DNA of 64,000 nt from an uncultured Campylobacterales bacterium. GTDB lineage: Bacteria > Campylobacterota > Campylobacteria > Campylobacterales > Sulfurimonadaceae. The first letter of the stretch is position 1. Every line of letters begins with the position of its first letter. The stretch covers positions 124,001 to 188,000 of the forward strand of contig CAITKP010000036.1 of assembly GCA_903892995.1 (NCBI GenBank). The letters are read 5' to 3'. Positions 34,540 through 43,829 of this stretch are shown piece by piece. The position numbers and the translations under genes are program-made. Below the pieces are notes generated by a model. That model ran no database searches. It saw only the letters and a program-made list of their open reading frames with translations, and was not told the origin of the DNA.

Positions 34540-35250
34540 TTATGAGAAGTTTGTAAAGATGTTTTGAACATCTTCATCATCTTCTAGTCTGTCTATCATT
34601 TTATTGATATGTTCCATTTGCTCATCAGTTAACTCGATTGGAGTGTTTGCAACACGCTCTAAAACAGCTTTTTTCAGTTCGATTTTAAGATTTTCAAATG
34701 CAGTTTGCAGGTTTCCAAAATCTTTATAATCAGCCGTTACAATAACAAGCCCCTCTTCCTCTTCAATCTCTTCAAGACCAGCATCGATAAGTTCAAGCTC
34801 AAGCTCTTCTAAATCCATATTTGCAGGCTTGTCAAACTCAAAAATCGCTTTACGAGAAAACATAAACTCCAAAGAACCGTTTGTTAAAACCTCTCCACCA
34901 TTTTTGTTTACAGTCGATTTTACATTGGCAACTGTTCTTGTGTTGTTGTCTGTTGCACACTCTATGAAAAGTTGTACGCCATAAGGAGCTTTGGCTTCAA
35001 AGTTTACTTCAAGCATCGATGCAGTATCTTTTGCTGTCGCTCTTTTTATCGCTGCATCGATGTTATCTTTTGGCATATTTTCAGCTTTTGCATTTAAAAT
35101 AGCTGTACGAAGTCTTGGGTTCATATCTGGATCAGATCCACCCTCTTTTGCTGCCATAGTGATAATTTTGCCAAGTTTTGGAAATACTTTAGACATATTT
35201 CCCCAGCGTTTCATCTTCGCTGCTTTTCTATATTCAAATGCTCTACCCAT
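34540..35250 (-). CDS. yebC: YebC/PmpR family protein
   Basis: A 236-residue cytosolic protein. The start [27 protein letters not shown], then [29 protein letters not shown], is the conserved N-terminal domain, followed by the three-domain YebC body with [13 protein letters not shown]. Members were described as transcriptional regulators (PmpR) and more recently as factors that help ribosomes pass proline stretches. Here it is monocistronic or follows the ttcA-like gene after 75 bases. Confidence 0.95.
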   Translation of the reverse strand: MGRAFEYRKAAKMKRWGNMSKVFPKLGKIITMAAKEGGSDPDMNPRLRTAILNAKAENMPKDNIDAAIKRATAKDTASMLEVNFEAKAPYGVQLFIECATDNNTRTVANVKSTVNKNGGEVLTNGSLEFMFSRKAIFEFDKPANMDLEELELELIDAGLEEIEEEEGLVIVTADYKDFGNLQTAFENLKIELKKAVLERVANTPIELTDEQMEHINKMIDRLEDDEDVQNIFTNFS

Positions 35251-35325
35251 AGTTACATTCCTAATAAATATTTTGCGCGATTATAGCAAAGGGAGGTTTA
35301 AGGGGGTGTTAAAAGCAGATAAATC

Positions 35326-36099
35326 TTAAAGATTGAATTTATCTACCTCAAAAAAACTCTCAGTGGAGATATTTTTAAATGCGGAGTTCATGGATACAAA
35401 AAGTGAAGGATACTTTTGCTCCATCTCAAAAAGCATCTCTTTCATATCGGCTCTTGCGTGTGGCATTTTTATATCAAAACGCATCGATGGACAGGCTTCA
35501 TCGCCGATTGTTGGCATACCATTTTCAAGAGCTGCGGCGTAGAGTTGGCGTTCACGCATCTGAATGAGCGGACGGATCACGATAAGACCGTTCTCTGCTT
35601 TATATTTTGGAGCTAGACTACGAAGTTGCCCATTGTAGATAAAGTTCATAAAAAAGCTCTCAGCCGCGTCATCTAAATGATGTCCAAGAGCGACTTTGTT
35701 ACAGCCGTATTTTTCTGCCGCACTGTACAGGGAACCGCGTCTCATTCGCGAAAAAAAGCTACAGAAAGAGGAGTTTTTACGGATTTTGTCTTCTGCAAGA
35801 TCATAGATATTTGTGTCATAAATCTCGTGTGGTATATCATACTGCGCACAGTGTGCTTTGAGCTTGTCAAAGTTTTCATTCATTCCATAAGAAACAGTCA
35901 CTGCTAAAAACTCAAACTTAAAAGGAGCGCGGCGTTGCTGCTCTTTCATGGCATGAACCATTGTGAGAGAGTCCTTTCCGCCACTAAGACCTACTAAAAT
36001 CTTATCGCCCTCTTCTATGAGGTTGAACTCGGCGTTTGTTTTGCCAAGTTTACTCATAATCTTTTTAGATAGTTTGATACTCTCAGCCAAGTTTTTCAA
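35326..36099 (-). CDS. ttcA: TtcA-like tRNA thiolation protein with an altered cluster motif
   Basis: A PP-loop ATPase of 257 residues. SGGKDS (39-44) binds ATP, and SFCSFFSRMRRGSLYSAA with GHHLDDAAES is diagnostic of TtcA, which makes 2-thiocytidine at tRNA position 32 using an iron-sulfur cluster. TtcA normally has CxxC at this place plus a third cysteine; here C113 is kept, position 116 is phenylalanine (codon TTT at 35752-35754) and the third cysteine is C203 in DEACPS. The cluster may be bound differently or the protein may act otherwise. It overlaps mqnB by 17 bases. Confidence 0.85.
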   Translation of the reverse strand: MKNLAESIKLSKKIMSKLGKTNAEFNLIEEGDKILVGLSGGKDSLTMVHAMKEQQRRAPFKFEFLAVTVSYGMNENFDKLKAHCAQYDIPHEIYDTNIYDLAEDKIRKNSSFCSFFSRMRRGSLYSAAEKYGCNKVALGHHLDDAAESFFMNFIYNGQLRSLAPKYKAENGLIVIRPLIQMRERQLYAAALENGMPTIGDEACPSMRFDIKMPHARADMKEMLFEMEQKYPSLFVSMNSAFKNISTESFFEVDKFNL

Positions 36100-36772
36100 C
36101 CATTTTCATAACAAACTCCGCACTGATCTTTGCACTGCTTTCTAAGAAAGCATCAAAACTAAAACTCGCATCCATATCTGCTGCGTCGCTAATCGCGCGA
36201 AGGATAAAAAACGGTACATGTAAAGCATCACAAACAACAGCAACGCTTCCACCCTCCATCTCTAACGCATCTGCACCAAATGTGCTTCCAATCCAGTTTT
36301 TACGCTCTTCATTTGCAACAAATTGATCGCCCGTTGCGATGATCCCTTCTTTTACATGTAAGCCCATTTCGCTTGCGACTATTTTTGAAAGAGCAAGGAG
36401 TTGGGCATCAGTCTCAACAAAAACTTTTCCCTCTGGCACATAACCAAAGGGGTGTCCAAATGCTGTAATATCAAGATCATGTTGAGAAAGTTTTGTTGCA
36501 ACTATGAGATCACCGACTTTAAGTTCACTGCTAATTGCTCCTGCAACTCCGCTAAAGAGAAGTTTTTGCGCACCAAAATGTTCTATCATCGTTGCTGCTG
36601 TGAGTGTTGAAAACACCTTGCCTATTTTTGAATAAGCGATGACCAAATCGACGTTATTGTACGTCGCTTCGTAGTATCTGTTTCCAGCGAACTCAGTTGT
36701 TGTGTATGTTCCGATCTTTTCTAAGATTGGTGCGATCTCTTCGGGCATTGCGCCCATAATTGCTAATTTCAA
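36083..36772 (-). CDS. mqnB: aminodeoxyfutalosine / MTA-SAH nucleosidase
   Basis: A 229-residue PNP-fold hydrolase that splits adenine from 6-amino-6-deoxyfutalosine, methylthioadenosine and S-adenosylhomocysteine. Visible are LAIMGAMPEEI at the N-terminus, SGVAGAISSELKVGDLIVA in the centre, the substrate-binding EMEGGSVAVVC (about 170-180) and the catalytic aspartate in RAISDAAD. In Campylobacterota this enzyme belongs to the futalosine menaquinone route as well as methyl-cycle recycling, a point taken from family knowledge. It overlaps the nitrilase-type gene by four bases. Confidence 0.92.
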   Translation of the reverse strand: MKLAIMGAMPEEIAPILEKIGTYTTTEFAGNRYYEATYNNVDLVIAYSKIGKVFSTLTAATMIEHFGAQKLLFSGVAGAISSELKVGDLIVATKLSQHDLDITAFGHPFGYVPEGKVFVETDAQLLALSKIVASEMGLHVKEGIIATGDQFVANEERKNWIGSTFGADALEMEGGSVAVVCDALHVPFFILRAISDAADMDASFSFDAFLESSAKISAEFVMKMVEKLG

Positions 36773-37503
36773 ATATCTACCTCGATTGTTTTATTTATTT
36801 CATCAAAAAGTGGTAATTGGTGGAGTACTTTTGCATTGTTTTGTATAAAACAGCTTCCGCCCCAAAATCCCAAACCATCTTCAAAACCGACACGATTGAC
36901 AAAAACGACTTTTGTATCGCAGTGCAGTGCTAAAGATTTTAATAACGCCATCCACTGTTCTTGGATGAGTAAAGAATCATCTTCAAATCCTCGCGCAGGG
37001 GATGCCGCTAAAACATAGACGATGCGAGGCTTTTGAGCATAGAGTTCAGCCACAGCTTGCGGATGCCAAACATCTTCACAAACAAGCATTGCGACCTTTC
37101 CATAAGAGGTATTAAAAGTTTCAAACTTTTCACCGCTATCAAAATATCTCGCTTCTTCAAACATTCCATAATTTGGAGGATGCACTTTTTTATGCAGACT
37201 TAAAAGTTCTCCGCGACTAAAATAAAGTGCACAGTTAAAATACTCATTTTCAATGTTTATAGCGCCACCGATAACAATATCTCTCTCTTTACTTGCATCA
37301 CAAAGTTCTTGAAGCTCTTCTAATCTAAAAGCATCCTCTGCGAGTTTATCTTGTAAAAGATAGCCATTAAGAGAAAGCTCACTAAAGATGATAAGATCAC
37401 TCTTAGATGCAGAGTGCCCTTTGGGTGCAAGCACTTCGTTGACGACATAAGAGAGATTTTTTCTACTTAGTTTTGGTGCATTTTGAACGAGAGTGATTGT
37501 CAT
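36769..37503 (-). CDS. carbon-nitrogen hydrolase (nitrilase superfamily)
   Basis: A 244-residue protein with the nitrilase Glu-Lys-Cys triad: E in IIFSELSLNGYLL (about 42), K in LLSLHKKVHPPNYGMF (about 105) and C in VAMLVCEDVWHPQAV (about 141). Such enzymes hydrolyse amides, carbamoyl compounds or nitriles; the substrate is not predictable. It sits between fabD (four-base gap) and mqnB, with overlap, so all are likely co-transcribed. Confidence 0.88.
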   Translation of the reverse strand: MTITLVQNAPKLSRKNLSYVVNEVLAPKGHSASKSDLIIFSELSLNGYLLQDKLAEDAFRLEELQELCDASKERDIVIGGAINIENEYFNCALYFSRGELLSLHKKVHPPNYGMFEEARYFDSGEKFETFNTSYGKVAMLVCEDVWHPQAVAELYAQKPRIVYVLAASPARGFEDDSLLIQEQWMALLKSLALHCDTKVVFVNRVGFEDGLGFWGGSCFIQNNAKVLHQLPLFDEINKTIEVDI

Positions 37504-37507
37504 ATAA

Positions 37508-38446
37508 CTACGCTTTTAAGGCTTCGACAACACTGTTTAAAGAATCCATATCTGCTACGTTTAATGTATCGATATCTTTTGCGATTCTTTTGTTGAGTCC
37601 TTTTAAAACATTTCCATTTCCAAACTCTATAAATAGATCAACATCATTTGCAATCGCTTCGATTGATTGTTTATATTTCACTGGTTTAACGAGTTGATCT
37701 TTTAAAAGAGCGATCGCTTCATCTTTTGTGCTATATGGTTTTGTTGTTACATTTGAGATGATTGGAGCCAAAAAGTTTTCTGTAACCATCGCTTTCATCG
37801 CTTCTTCTAATGGCGCTTGTGCGCTTAAGAGAAGTTCGCAATGGCTTGCAACTGACATATTTAATAGAATCGCGCGTTTTGCACCAGCTTCTTTAAAAGT
37901 GCTCTCCATATCTACAAGATCTGCCTTCATTCCAGCGACAACAACTTGACCATCTTGGTTGAAGTTGGCAGCCCAAACTTTTTTACCACTTTCTCTTGCA
38001 TCTGCACACACTTTTTCAACACTCGCATCATCCATACCCACAAGTGCCATCATCCCCGCTTCAATACTTTCACACGCACTTTGCATTAATGCACCACGTT
38101 TGTGAACAAGTTCAACCGCATCAACATAATCAATTGCGCCACTTGCACATAAAGCGCTAAATTCACCTAAAGAGTGCCCTAAAAAAAGTGCAGGTGTTAT
38201 AGGATTTTGTTCTTGAAATAGTTTATACGCGATAATACTTACAAGTAAAATTGCTGGCTGTGTATATGCAGTTTGTGCTAGTTGCTCATTCTCTTCAAAG
38301 AGTAGTTTTTCAAAATCAACACCGATTCTCTCACCTGCTTTTTTAAACATCTCACGTGCCACTTCACTGTTTTCAAAAAAAGATTTTCCCATTCCTACTG
38401 TTTGACTTCCCTGACCTGGAAAAATCATCGCTATTTTTTTACTCAT
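37508..38446 (-). CDS. fabD: malonyl-CoA:ACP transacylase
   Basis: Transfers malonyl from CoA to acyl carrier protein for fatty acid synthesis. The 312-residue sequence opens with IAMIFPGQGSQTVGMGK, has the nucleophilic serine in GHSLGEFSAL (S92), the malonate-binding arginine region QSACESIEAGMMALVG and the catalytic histidine in MSVASHCELL (about 200). AAAGGGAG precedes the ATG. It heads the fabD, nitrilase, mqnB, ttcA run. Confidence 0.97.
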   Translation of the reverse strand: MSKKIAMIFPGQGSQTVGMGKSFFENSEVAREMFKKAGERIGVDFEKLLFEENEQLAQTAYTQPAILLVSIIAYKLFQEQNPITPALFLGHSLGEFSALCASGAIDYVDAVELVHKRGALMQSACESIEAGMMALVGMDDASVEKVCADARESGKKVWAANFNQDGQVVVAGMKADLVDMESTFKEAGAKRAILLNMSVASHCELLLSAQAPLEEAMKAMVTENFLAPIISNVTTKPYSTKDEAIALLKDQLVKPVKYKQSIEAIANDVDLFIEFGNGNVLKGLNKRIAKDIDTLNVADMDSLNSVVEALKA

Positions 38447-38466
38447 AAAACTCCCTTTATTAATTT

Positions 38467-39228
38467 TTATAATCCAAATTCACTGTTTTCAGCGATTTTT
38501 TTTCTAAGTGTATTTCGATTGAGTCCCAATCGATCTGCTAATTGTAATTGTGACTTAAATTTTTTCAGTCCCGCACGGATAAGTGGAACTTCATAGATAT
38601 AGAGATGATTTCTATAATCGCTATTTGTGCCAATTTTATCCTCTAAATAGTGTTCAATGAGGTGCATCAATTCATTGATTGTAATATTTTCCAAAAATGC
38701 ATAAGAAAATATCTGTTTTTTTAAAGAGATAGAGTTATCACAAAGGTCAGGAACAAAATTATCTCGATTAAACTTGACATCCTCTCGCACAATATCTTTT
38801 ATCTCATCTAAATAGATCTCAATTAAAGCTTCAACATCTTCCATTCGTTTTGTCAATGGAGGGAGGTCAAACTTTACACTGAAGATATCATCATAAATCT
38901 CATTGGGGTTTATGCTTGAAGAAGTGGCAACGACGCGTATTTTTTTCTCTTTAATGATCTGAAATATTCTGTGAATATTTGGAGAAGTTTCAATATTTGT
39001 AATAATGATTTCATTACTACTCTCTATTGCAGCTACAAGTTCATCAAATGAAGAAGCATCGATAACAGATGCATTTGGAACGATATATTTTGCAAGTGTT
39101 TTTTTACCAGTGCCTCGTTCACCGTAAATAAGAGTATTTACAGTGAGAGATTTCAATAAGTTAGCAGTTTTAAACGCCTCTTTAGAAGCGTTTGATGCAG
39201 TGATAAACTTAGTGACAGCCACAGCCAT
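38467..39228 (-). CDS. degenerate NtrC-like AAA+ protein with Fis-type DNA-binding domain
   Basis: About 253 residues. A Walker A-like GERGTGKKTLA (about 36-46) begins an AAA+ core, but the Walker B strand reads EIIITNIET without the usual aspartate-glutamate pair, and no GAFTGA sigma-54 loop is visible, so it probably cannot activate sigma-54 promoters in the standard way. The C-terminus holds a Fis-like helix-turn-helix (LQLADRLGLNRNTLRKKI). The frame opens 36 bases further up inside slyD; the ATG at 39228 (or a GTG at 39222) gives a more natural start. A phylum-specific regulator is inferred. Confidence 0.72.
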   Translation of the reverse strand: MAVAVTKFITASNASKEAFKTANLLKSLTVNTLIYGERGTGKKTLAKYIVPNASVIDASSFDELVAAIESSNEIIITNIETSPNIHRIFQIIKEKKIRVVATSSSINPNEIYDDIFSVKFDLPPLTKRMEDVEALIEIYLDEIKDIVREDVKFNRDNFVPDLCDNSISLKKQIFSYAFLENITINELMHLIEHYLEDKIGTNSDYRNHLYIYEVPLIRAGLKKFKSQLQLADRLGLNRNTLRKKIAENSEFGL

Positions 39229-39730
39229 GGCCACCGCCAGTACCACAACAACCAGAATCATCAACCATATTTTCTACAGGAACCCCGCTAAGTAGCTCTT
39301 CAGCAGATGCTTCACGAATATTATTGATAGTTACGCTAAACATCAACTCTTTACCAGCTAAAGGGTGGTTAAAATCGATTACAACTGAATCTTCACCGAT
39401 CTCTTTTACGATAACTTGTACAGTTGAGCCATCTTCGCCTTGACCATAAAGACTCATTCCCATCTCTAATTCAATGCCAGCAAACTGCTCACGAGGCAAC
39501 TCTTGAACTGCTTCGTCATTGTATTCACCATAAGCATCTTCAGCTTTTACAAGAACATCGCCTTTTTCACCAATAGCCATGTTTTGGATACCATTTTCAA
39601 GACCTGGAATAATTTGACCTTTTCCAAACATAAATACCAGTGGAGCACCACCAACATTACTGTCTACAACGTTATTTCCATCACGTACTTCATACTCAAT
39701 AGATACTATCTGATTTTTTTCAATTGCCAT
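39209..39730 (-). CDS. slyD: SlyD-type FKBP peptidyl-prolyl isomerase
   Basis: A 173-residue cytosolic isomerase and chaperone. It has the FKBP opening IVSIEYEVRDGNNVVDS, FGKGQIIPGLENGIQNM, the inserted IF chaperone domain (about 70-125) and VIDFNHPLAGKELMFSV. The C-terminal tail (about 157-173, SGCCGTGGGHGCGCH) is rich in cysteine and histidine and binds nickel or other metals, as in E. coli and Helicobacter SlyD. Its end overlaps the Fis-type gene. Confidence 0.95.
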   Translation of the reverse strand: MAIEKNQIVSIEYEVRDGNNVVDSNVGGAPLVFMFGKGQIIPGLENGIQNMAIGEKGDVLVKAEDAYGEYNDEAVQELPREQFAGIELEMGMSLYGQGEDGSTVQVIVKEIGEDSVVIDFNHPLAGKELMFSVTINNIREASAEELLSGVPVENMVDDSGCCGTGGGHGCGCH

Positions 39731-39739
39731 AATTTCACC

Positions 39740-39749
39740 TTACATGTAT
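39740..39749. repeat. TTACATGTAT copy supplying the slyD ribosome-binding site
   Basis: On the minus strand the repeat reads ATACATGTAA and continues as GGTGAAATT then ATG, so its TAAGG end is the only Shine-Dalgarno candidate for slyD. Confidence 0.6.
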
Positions 39750-39808
39750 TTTGTCGGATTGTATCGAATATAATTTTCATATAGGCTGAAAAATTATATT
39801 TGAGAACT

Positions 39809-40729
39809 TTATTTTAATCCAGAGAGAATTTTCTTCGCCTCTTTTGTTTCAGGCGCAGTTGGATAATTCTCAACAAGAGCATTTAAAAACTGCTTTGCGG
39901 TACTTGTCTCTTTTGTTTTTTGCATAGAGATCGCAGTATGAAGCATTAAACTTGGCATATAAACTGCCTTTTCATTACGCATTCCGCTCTCTTTATAATA
40001 AGAGATTGCATCTGCATAATTTTTTGTTTTATAACTAATCTCACCAGCCATATAGTTTGCATAAGCAGCCTTATGATTTTTTGAGATTAAAAGAACATAA
40101 TACTCTTTTGCTTTATCATACTCTTTTGCTTTATAAGAATTTTCTGCATTAGTATATATCTGCGCAGCACTCATAGTCTCAGAGCTTACATGTAAAGGTT
40201 TTGCAGAAGACTTTAACTGCGTGCCTAAAACAGCTTTAAGATCATTAATATCTTTCACTAAACCATTGAACTCATCTTTTGAGACATAGTTTTTATTAAT
40301 CGTATCCACAACTGCAGACATTTCTGTTATTAGTGATCTTAGTTTTTCAATATTATCACTATTGGATTTAATCAAAGTATCTATTTTTTGACTACGTTCA
40401 CTTTGAGAGATTGAGTTGTCTTTGCTATTTTGAAGAAGTGTATTTATATCTATACTATTTTGATTTGATGTTTTTGAAACAGTTTCAACAAGAGTTTGAA
40501 AACCATCAACCCTTTCACGTAATGAATCTATTTTGTTGTCAACAGAAGAAGTTCTTTGACTTAAGCCATCCAACTTTTTTTTATTTTCAAGTACAATTTT
40601 TTCATTTTGTGTAAGCCCATAAGGCGAAGAAGAATCTAAATCACCAGCTCCAAACGCAGATGGTTCGGAACTATAAAGTGATAAAGGAAGTAACGTAGCC
40701 GTAACTAAAACTGAGAGTACGTGCTTCAT
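39809..40729 (-). CDS. ybgF: Tol-Pal system protein YbgF/CpoB
   Basis: A 306-residue periplasmic protein with an N-terminal signal peptide (HVLSVLVTATLLPLSLYS). A long coiled coil (about 40-175, with regular polar heptads) mediates trimerisation, and three TPR-like repeats follow (about 190-306, for example YTNAENSYKAKEYDKAKEYY). CpoB links the Tol machine to peptidoglycan synthesis during constriction. It follows pal by eight bases in the usual tol order. Confidence 0.9.
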   Translation of the reverse strand: MKHVLSVLVTATLLPLSLYSSEPSAFGAGDLDSSSPYGLTQNEKIVLENKKKLDGLSQRTSSVDNKIDSLRERVDGFQTLVETVSKTSNQNSIDINTLLQNSKDNSISQSERSQKIDTLIKSNSDNIEKLRSLITEMSAVVDTINKNYVSKDEFNGLVKDINDLKAVLGTQLKSSAKPLHVSSETMSAAQIYTNAENSYKAKEYDKAKEYYVLLISKNHKAAYANYMAGEISYKTKNYADAISYYKESGMRNEKAVYMPSLMLHTAISMQKTKETSTAKQFLNALVENYPTAPETKEAKKILSGLK

Positions 40730-40737
40730 AATTTTTA

Positions 40738-41325
40738 TTATGGAAGAAGTTTAAAATCTACACGACGGTTTTTAGACCAACACTCTTTTGTTTTATCAGT
40801 ACAAACTGGAGCACTTTTACCTAAACTCACCATTGAAATACGAGCAGCATCAACACCTTCGCTTATCAATCCAGTTTTAACTGCTTGAGCACGTTTTAGA
40901 CCAAGTGCCATATTGTATTCATCGCTTCCCCACTCATCACAATTACCTTCAAGTTTCACTGAGTACGCTGCAGCTGCTGCTTTAGCTACATTTACATCGT
41001 TAGTAACATTTGCTTTCATATCTTCACGAATATCAAATTTGTCAAAATCAAAATATACAGAAGTCATATTTTTTGCAATATCTTCTGCTGTAGATCCCGA
41101 ATTTGAAGCTGCATTATTTGCTGCATTTTCTGCTGCAGAAGCATCAGAAGCTACCGTCGCACCTGAATTACTATTGCTATTGATTGAAGATGACTCCAAT
41201 GCAGGTGTAACTACAGTTTGAGCTGTAGTTTTACTAGTTTCATCTACTGTTGGCTTGTTTGTACTACATCCACTAAACAATAACATTGCAACAGCAACAC
41301 TTGATAATATCACATTTTTTTTCAT
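40738..41325 (-). CDS. pal: peptidoglycan-associated lipoprotein Pal
   Basis: Outer-membrane lipoprotein of 195 residues from the ATG at 41325 (AAAGG upstream). The lipobox LLFSGC gives acylated C20. A low-complexity linker (about 25-85, rich in A, S and N) leads to the OmpA-like peptidoglycan-binding domain (about 90-195), with SVYFDFDKFDIR, LEGNCDEWGSDEYNMALGLKRA and the final NRRVDFKLLP. Pal anchors the outer membrane to the wall and interacts with TolB. Confidence 0.95.
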   Translation of the reverse strand: MKKNVILSSVAVAMLLFSGCSTNKPTVDETSKTTAQTVVTPALESSSINSNSNSGATVASDASAAENAANNAASNSGSTAEDIAKNMTSVYFDFDKFDIREDMKANVTNDVNVAKAAAAAYSVKLEGNCDEWGSDEYNMALGLKRAQAVKTGLISEGVDAARISMVSLGKSAPVCTDKTKECWSKNRRVDFKLLP

Positions 41326-41396
41326 GGCACTTACCTTTGATTTAATATATCGCAATTGTAACAAAAATATAGTTAATGCTTAGGTTATTAAGCGTT

Positions 41397-42647
41397 TTAC
41401 CAGTCAATTGATTGGATCTTTCCATATATCAATGGGAAAAGAAAGTTTTTATTGAATTTTAGTCTAATAACTCCTATAGAGCTCTGCTGTGAACTCTCTT
41501 GAACATATAAGACCGCATCACCTTCTCTTGAAAATCTTGGGAACTCGTTCACACCATTCGCAGTTAAGCGTCTTACTGAACCATTTTGTGTAGAGATAAG
41601 ATGTAAATTAAAAGTATTTGCCTCAAAAACATCTGAACTTTCTCGTGCCTTATACACAACATTATCATTAAATGCACTGCATGAAGAGTTACTTTTTCCA
41701 CTAAAAACAAGCTGTTGTACAGCATTACTTCCAATTGTTAGTGAAAATAGATTTGGATAGCCCAAACGGTTTGAAATAAAAGCCACTCTATTATTGCTCA
41801 TAAATTGGCCATTTACATCAATCCCTTGAAATGTAGTTAAACGTGTAGATTTTTTAACAGCAACATCATATAAATAGATGTCTGGTTGCCCCTCTGGAGC
41901 CATTGTAACAAGAAGTTTTTTTCCATCTGCACTCACATCTGAACAGATCATCATTCCATCTGAAGATAAAATATCTGAAGTTTTTCCCGTTGCGATCTCT
42001 ACCTCTTTTAACAAAGGTCGTCTTCCATTTAAGGATGTGTAGTAAAACTTCGTTTGCTCATTGTTAGCCCATCTTGGAAATAGGTTTATCCCACCTTTAA
42101 CGATTCTTTGAGAAAATGTCAATGTGTAATCACAAACAACTATCTCACTCTGACCTGAAGAAACTAAACGTGAAATCAAAACTTTTCTTTTCATCCACTC
42201 AACGGGCTCACCACCCATATATTCATTTAAATCATATGCCATAGCATGTGCGACAAATACATAAAGATTTTTGTTTTTAATCTTATAGTTTTTCGTTTTA
42301 ACAAGAACAGATTTTTGTAAAATTTTCATAGAAACATTAAAAGTTTTATCACTATCTTCAAAAATTTTATATCTGATAACATATTCTTTATCCTTATTTT
42401 CTAAAACAACACTCGTATTATCAAATTGCGTGCTGTAAGGATGATGGTCAACATTAAAAAATGAGAGTACATTAACGTCGCTCACTAGAGTTTTAAAAAA
42501 TGATTTTTTTAAGGAATCGTCATAAGCTGTTGTTCCATCTTCTATAGCAAGACTAGGAAGTGTATCAACTTTTTTTACAACTTCTATCGATCCATCAGCT
42601 CCAAATGCTAATGCAATAAAAAAAAATAAATTCAATAAAATACGCAA
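41397..42647 (-). CDS. tolB: Tol-Pal system beta-propeller protein TolB
   Basis: A 416-residue periplasmic protein. It has a signal peptide (RILLNLFFFIALAFG), an N-terminal alpha/beta domain (about 20-150) and a six-blade propeller marked by repeats such as LFPRWANNEQTKFYYTS, VSADGKKLLVTMAPEGQPDIYLYDV and NEFPRFSREGDAVLYVQ. TolB shuttles between Pal and porins or TolA. The start is TTG with AAGGA upstream, two bases after tolA, which suggests reduced output. Confidence 0.95.
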   Translation of the reverse strand: MRILLNLFFFIALAFGADGSIEVVKKVDTLPSLAIEDGTTAYDDSLKKSFFKTLVSDVNVLSFFNVDHHPYSTQFDNTSVVLENKDKEYVIRYKIFEDSDKTFNVSMKILQKSVLVKTKNYKIKNKNLYVFVAHAMAYDLNEYMGGEPVEWMKRKVLISRLVSSGQSEIVVCDYTLTFSQRIVKGGINLFPRWANNEQTKFYYTSLNGRRPLLKEVEIATGKTSDILSSDGMMICSDVSADGKKLLVTMAPEGQPDIYLYDVAVKKSTRLTTFQGIDVNGQFMSNNRVAFISNRLGYPNLFSLTIGSNAVQQLVFSGKSNSSCSAFNDNVVYKARESSDVFEANTFNLHLISTQNGSVRRLTANGVNEFPRFSREGDAVLYVQESSQQSSIGVIRLKFNKNFLFPLIYGKIQSIDW

Positions 42648-42649
42648 AA

Positions 42650-43444
42650 CTATTCCTTAGCGACTAATGTAATATTATAAATTCCTGATTTACCATCTGG
42701 ACTTTGTGGAAATTTAATTCTAAAAATTCTCGTTTTAAGTCTATCGACCTCTGCATTAAAAAACTCATTTGCTGCATATGAGACTATCTTGAAATCCAAT
42801 ACAGTTCCATCTGCACCTAGCCTAATGATAACTCTGGCACTTTGCCCTTGAGTATTAAGTGGTGGAAAAAAATTATCATAAATATATCCTTGAATTTTAG
42901 CACTATATTTATTTACTTCTTCTCCAGTTGATGCGCTTTGACTTGTAACCTGAACAGTTGCTTTTGAAAATTTTGTCTCAGCTATCTTTTGTTTCATTGA
43001 ACTAACATCATTTTTACTTGCCATATTCGTTTTTTGTGTTAATTGTAAAAACTTTTTCTCATCAATTTTTGGTGAGTTATCAATTTTTTTAGTATCAACA
43101 CTTTTTGTTACAACATTTGAGAAAAGTGAAGAAACATCTTTTTTTTCAACTAGTTTCGTATTAGTTTTAATCTCTTTATCTTCATTATTTTCGGGAGTTT
43201 GTACCTTTTGTTCTTCTATTGCTTTTACATCTTCTGCTTTTGTATCTTCTGTTTTTTTCTCGACATTTTTATTTGGAACGTCCATTGCAAGAGATATATT
43301 GATAGCCTTATCCTTTACAAGTGCATAAGACTTCATTTCTTTCACAGATAAAAGAGTATAAGAAAAGAGTGCAAACACTAGCAATAAAATAAGAAAGGAG
43401 ATGAGGCCACCTAAATAAAAGTAGCTATTACTATTATTATCCAT
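42650..43444 (-). CDS. tolA: TolA/TonB-like energy transducer
   Basis: A 264-residue protein with one N-terminal membrane anchor (about 9-32, FYLGGLISFLILLLVFALFSYTLL), a charged, lysine- and glutamate-rich linker (about 50-170) and a TonB-like C-terminal domain (about 180-264, KYSAKIQGYIYDNFFPPL and VIIRLGADGTVLDFKI). It spans the periplasm and couples TolQR motion to Pal. Start and stop overlap or abut tolR and tolB. Confidence 0.88.
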   Translation of the reverse strand: MDNNSNSYFYLGGLISFLILLLVFALFSYTLLSVKEMKSYALVKDKAINISLAMDVPNKNVEKKTEDTKAEDVKAIEEQKVQTPENNEDKEIKTNTKLVEKKDVSSLFSNVVTKSVDTKKIDNSPKIDEKKFLQLTQKTNMASKNDVSSMKQKIAETKFSKATVQVTSQSASTGEEVNKYSAKIQGYIYDNFFPPLNTQGQSARVIIRLGADGTVLDFKIVSYAANEFFNAEVDRLKTRIFRIKFPQSPDGKSGIYNITLVAKE

Positions 43445-43829
43445 TTGTTGCTAAAGATATCTCAGTAAATCCAGCTTGCTTGACAGCTGCGATAATGTAC
43501 ATCACAACACCATAATCAAGTGATTTATCTGCACTAATTGTTACTGTAGATTTTTCTCCAAAAGATTGAGAAAATTGCATGAAGTTATCTGCGAAACTAT
43601 TAAAGTCATAATTATTATTATTGACCTTAATATTTTTATCTTTATCTATAGTTATATGAACAGGTGACATTTTAGATATCTGCTTTGTAGCTGATCCTTG
43701 AGGTAAGTTTATCAATTCTTCATATACTATATTTGGTGCGATCACCATCAAGATAGCAAGTAAAACTAGCATCACATCCACTAATGGAGTGATGTTTAGT
43801 TCAGGTTTATCATCCCAGTCATACTGCAT
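43437..43829 (-). CDS. tolR: ExbD/TolR family proton-channel subunit
   Basis: A 130-residue protein with one N-terminal membrane helix: ELNITPLVDVMLVLLAILMVIAPNIV. The aspartate in PLVDVML (about residue 18) is the conserved protonatable residue of ExbD and TolR. The periplasmic domain (about 45-130) ends with an AAVKQAGFTEISL helix. It is coupled by a one-base overlap to tolQ and by eight bases to tolA. Confidence 0.95.
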   Translation of the reverse strand: MQYDWDDKPELNITPLVDVMLVLLAILMVIAPNIVYEELINLPQGSATKQISKMSPVHITIDKDKNIKVNNNNYDFNSFADNFMQFSQSFGEKSTVTISADKSLDYGVVMYIIAAVKQAGFTEISLATNG

